From: CAYGLV01 sp964351025
GTDB lineage: Bacteria > Actinomycetota > Thermoleophilia > Gaiellales > Gaiellaceae
Assembly (NCBI GenBank): GCA_964351025.1
Contig: CAYGLV010000039.1
Span: forward strand, 1 to 23,682
Length of the DNA stretch: 23,682 nucleotides
Direction: 5' to 3'
The notes below the pieces were generated by a model. That model had not been told where the DNA came from. It did no database searches and saw only the letters and a program-made list of their open reading frames with translations. Positions 21,921 through 23,682 of this stretch are shown here, piece after piece; the first letter of the stretch is position 1, and each line of letters starts with the position of its first letter. The translations under genes and the position numbers were made by a program.

Positions 21921-23288
21921 ATGAGGGAGGACAGCACCAAGCTCCCACGGGGGCCGAGGACACCGGGTTGGATCCAAACGCTGCGCCTGACGCGGGATCC
22001 CGTCGGAGCCCTGCATGCCTGGGCGCGCCGCTACGGGCACTGCTTCACGCTCTCGATCCTGCCCGTCGGCAGGCTCGTCGTCGTCACCGACCCCGCGGCG
22101 CTCAAGGAGCTCTTCAGCGGCGACCCGACTGTCTTCCGCGCCGGCGAAGCCACAGCCAGGCTTCTCCCCATCCTCGGTGCCGGCTCGATCCTCTGCACTG
22201 ACGGCGAGGAGCACTTGCGCCGCCGGCGGCAGCTGCTGCCCGTGTTCCATGGCGAGGGGCTGGCCGGTCATACCACGTGGATCGCCGAGCTCGCCGAGCG
22301 CGAGAGCGACCGGTGGCCGCTCGGCCGTCCCGTCCAGCTTTTGCCGCGCATGCGCTCGATCGCCTTCGAGGTGATCTCCCGCCTCGTGCTCGGCCCCCTT
22401 GAGCAGCCGCGTGTCGACGAGTTGCACGCGCGCCTGGGCCGCATGCTCTCGGGCGCCTCGATCCTCGCCTCGTGGCACCCTTGGCCGGTGCCGGGCCTCG
22501 AGCCGCGCGGACCGTGGAAACGGATCGAGCGGCGGCGCTCAGCGGTCGACGAGCTGCTCCTGGAGGAGATCCGGCGGCGCCGCGCCCGCTCTGACGTCTC
22601 TGAGCGAGACGCGCTTTCAGTGCTGGCCGGAGGAGCGAAGGACGCTCCCGCCCCGAGCGACGGGGATCTCTGCGACGAGCTGCGCTCGCTCCTGATCGTC
22701 GGCCACGAGACGACGGCTGCCGCGCTCGCCTGGGCGCTGACCGAGCTGGCGCGCGCCCCGGCGGTCGTCGAGCGGGTCCTCGGGGAGCCCGCGGATGGTG
22801 ACCATCGCTACCTGGAGGCGGTGATCGAGGAGACGCTGCGTCTGCGCGCCCCGGTCGTCGACGCCGTGCGACTGCTTGCAGAGCCGGTCGAGCTGAACGG
22901 GCTCGCCCTGCCGGCGGGCACGGTCGTCATGGCCGCCCTGCCGCTCGTTCACCGCCGCCCCGATCTCTTCGCGGAGCCCGATTCCTTCCGGCCCGAGCGC
23001 TTCCTTGCGGGGCGGCCCGAGCCCTACTCGTTTGTCCCGTTCGGCGGCGGCGTTCGCCGCTGTCTGGGGGCGCCCCTGGCCATGCTCGAGCTGAGAGCGG
23101 TCCTGCCCGTGATCCTCCAGCGGTTCCGCCTTCGCCCGGCCCGGCCGGACGCGGAGCGGGCGAGGCTCTACGGGACGGCGATCGTTCCCGCCCGGGGCGC
23201 CGAGGTGATCCTCGAGCGGCGATCAGTCGAACCGGGTCGGACGGCGTCGATCGAATCCGTAGGCACCGGGCCGAGGTCAGATCGCTAA
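21921..23288 (+). CDS. Cytochrome P450
   Basis: The 455-residue product begins at ATG 21921 (GGAGG 8 nt upstream). All P450 landmarks are present: the I-helix oxygen-activation motif GHETTAAA (261-268), the K-helix EETLR (E304, R307), the PERF motif (SFRPERF), and the heme-binding loop FGGGVRRCLGAPLA with the Cys thiolate at residue 381. It is a class I type, soluble, and needs ferredoxin and a reductase, neither of which is in the window. The substrate is unknown. It is divergent from the glutaredoxin gene, with 200 nt between the starts. Confidence 0.96.
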   Translation: MREDSTKLPRGPRTPGWIQTLRLTRDPVGALHAWARRYGHCFTLSILPVGRLVVVTDPAALKELFSGDPTVFRAGEATARLLPILGAGSILCTDGEEHLRRRRQLLPVFHGEGLAGHTTWIAELAERESDRWPLGRPVQLLPRMRSIAFEVISRLVLGPLEQPRVDELHARLGRMLSGASILASWHPWPVPGLEPRGPWKRIERRRSAVDELLLEEIRRRRARSDVSERDALSVLAGGAKDAPAPSDGDLCDELRSLLIVGHETTAAALAWALTELARAPAVVERVLGEPADGDHRYLEAVIEETLRLRAPVVDAVRLLAEPVELNGLALPAGTVVMAALPLVHRRPDLFAEPDSFRPERFLAGRPEPYSFVPFGGGVRRCLGAPLAMLELRAVLPVILQRFRLRPARPDAERARLYGTAIVPARGAEVILERRSVEPGRTASIESVGTGPRSDR

Positions 23289-23309
23289 CACGATCGGGAG
23301 GTGAACACG

Positions 23310-23510
23310 ATGAGAACGGTGACCGATACAGCCAGGCGAGACGAGGCACGAAACGTGCGCGCCTGGCGCTTCTGTGCTCTCCGCCGCGCCGGCTACCCGC
23401 AGCGTGCTGCCGCCGAGCTGGCGGGCATGCGTGACGTTGACCTCCACAAGGCCCTCGACCTGCGCGCGTCCGGTTGCCGGGTCGAGACCGCGTTGGCGAT
23501 CCTGCGCTGA
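23310..23510 (+). CDS. Small hypothetical protein, helical
   Basis: From ATG 23310 (GGGAGG 8 nt upstream; an in-frame GTG at 23301 is closer to the RBS) the product is 66 residues. The sequence is amphipathic-helical, NVRAWRFCALRRAGYPQRAAAELA followed by DVDLHKALDLRASGCRVETALAIL, and resembles small hypothetical proteins often seen in Thermoleophilia, from memory. Function is unknown; a small DNA- or protein-binding role is only a guess. It follows the P450 by 21 nt and may share its transcript. Confidence 0.65.
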   Translation: MRTVTDTARRDEARNVRAWRFCALRRAGYPQRAAAELAGMRDVDLHKALDLRASGCRVETALAILR

Positions 23511-23583
23511 GCTGGAGCCGGGGTACGCGCTGGACGGGCGGTACCCGCGTTGCCGCTTCGAGCGGTAGAGTCGTGCTCCGAAC

Positions 23584-23682
23584 GTGCTTGCGGAGCCTGA
23601 TGAGCAGCTCGTCGCGTCGGCCCGCGAGGGCGACGAGCGGGCCTTCGAGGAGCTCGTCTCCCGTCACGCCCGTCGCGTCTAC
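23584..23682 (+). CDS. ECF sigma factor, N-terminal part (cut by window end)
   Basis: GTG 23584 opens a frame of 33 residues running off the end: MLAEPDEQLVASAREGDERA then FEELVSRHARRVY. This is the start of sigma region 2 and is nearly identical to the first 33 residues of the sigma gene at 7127 (27 of 33 by eye), with a similarly conserved DNA sequence. It is therefore a paralogue from duplication. The upstream 70 nt contain no clear Shine-Dalgarno. The rest of the gene and any partner lie outside the window. Confidence 0.85.
   Translation, partial: MLAEPDEQLVASAREGDERAFEELVSRHARRVY

Overview
This is a high-GC window with frequent GTG/TTG starts, dense codirectional genes, tandem ECF sigma/zf-HC2 anti-sigma genes, an Eis-like acetyltransferase and a Val tRNA with no encoded CCA. 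All of this fits an actinobacterium. My best guess, by inference from the style of the small proteins and sigma cluster, is a member of Thermoleophilia (Gaiellales-like); nothing in the window proves the taxon.

Layout. 1-4390: housekeeping plus-strand genes (3' end of a terpene-cyclase-repeat protein, a PcrA/UvrD helicase, an Eis-like acetyltransferase, an M23 peptidase). 4405-4510: tRNA-Val(GAC) and a strong terminator. 4552-6222: a tyrosine recombinase and an excisionase-like gene abutting the tRNA, the visible core of an integrative element. 6223-6800: a gene-free stretch packed with tandem repeats, a 14-bp palindrome, a CT/CA microsatellite and a nested set of hairpins. 6801-8345: a small hypothetical gene, an ECF sigma factor and two zf-HC2 (anti-sigma-like) genes. 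8368-11789: thiol-redox genes (a Cys-type flavin disulfide oxidoreductase, a DsrE-like protein, a TlpA-like thioredoxin divergent from CcdA). 11873-13333: a membrane protein and a diacylglycerol-kinase-like lipid kinase. 13377-19484: the selenoprotein cluster. 19747-23510: two membrane proteins, a DUF427 protein, a glutaredoxin, a cytochrome P450 and a small conserved-looking protein. 23584-end: the start of a second, near-identical ECF sigma gene.

The main result is that three minus-strand genes are each interrupted by one in-frame TGA exactly where their families carry a catalytic cysteine, and each reads on in frame to a natural C-terminus. They are: (a) a mercuric-reductase/dihydrolipoamide-dehydrogenase-like flavoprotein with GGT-U-INVGC in place of the redox-active CxxxxC (TGA at 14634-14636); (b) a glycine/sarcosine/betaine reductase selenoprotein-B-like protein with UPVC (TGA at 15947-15949); (c) a deiodinase-like thioredoxin-fold protein with FGSFT-UPYC (TGA at 19281-19283). 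All three TGAs are followed within about 30 nt by a hairpin in the position expected for a bacterial SECIS. Three Sec proteins within 6.1 kb, next to an ArsR-type regulator and a thioredoxin-like protein and near CcdA/TlpA, a glutaredoxin and a Cys paralogue of the flavoprotein, suggest a selenium-dependent thiol/metal (or organic-halide) redox locus. Conventional gene calling would split all three genes into fragments. The Sec machinery (selA, selB, selC, selD) is not in the window and must exist elsewhere for this reading to hold.
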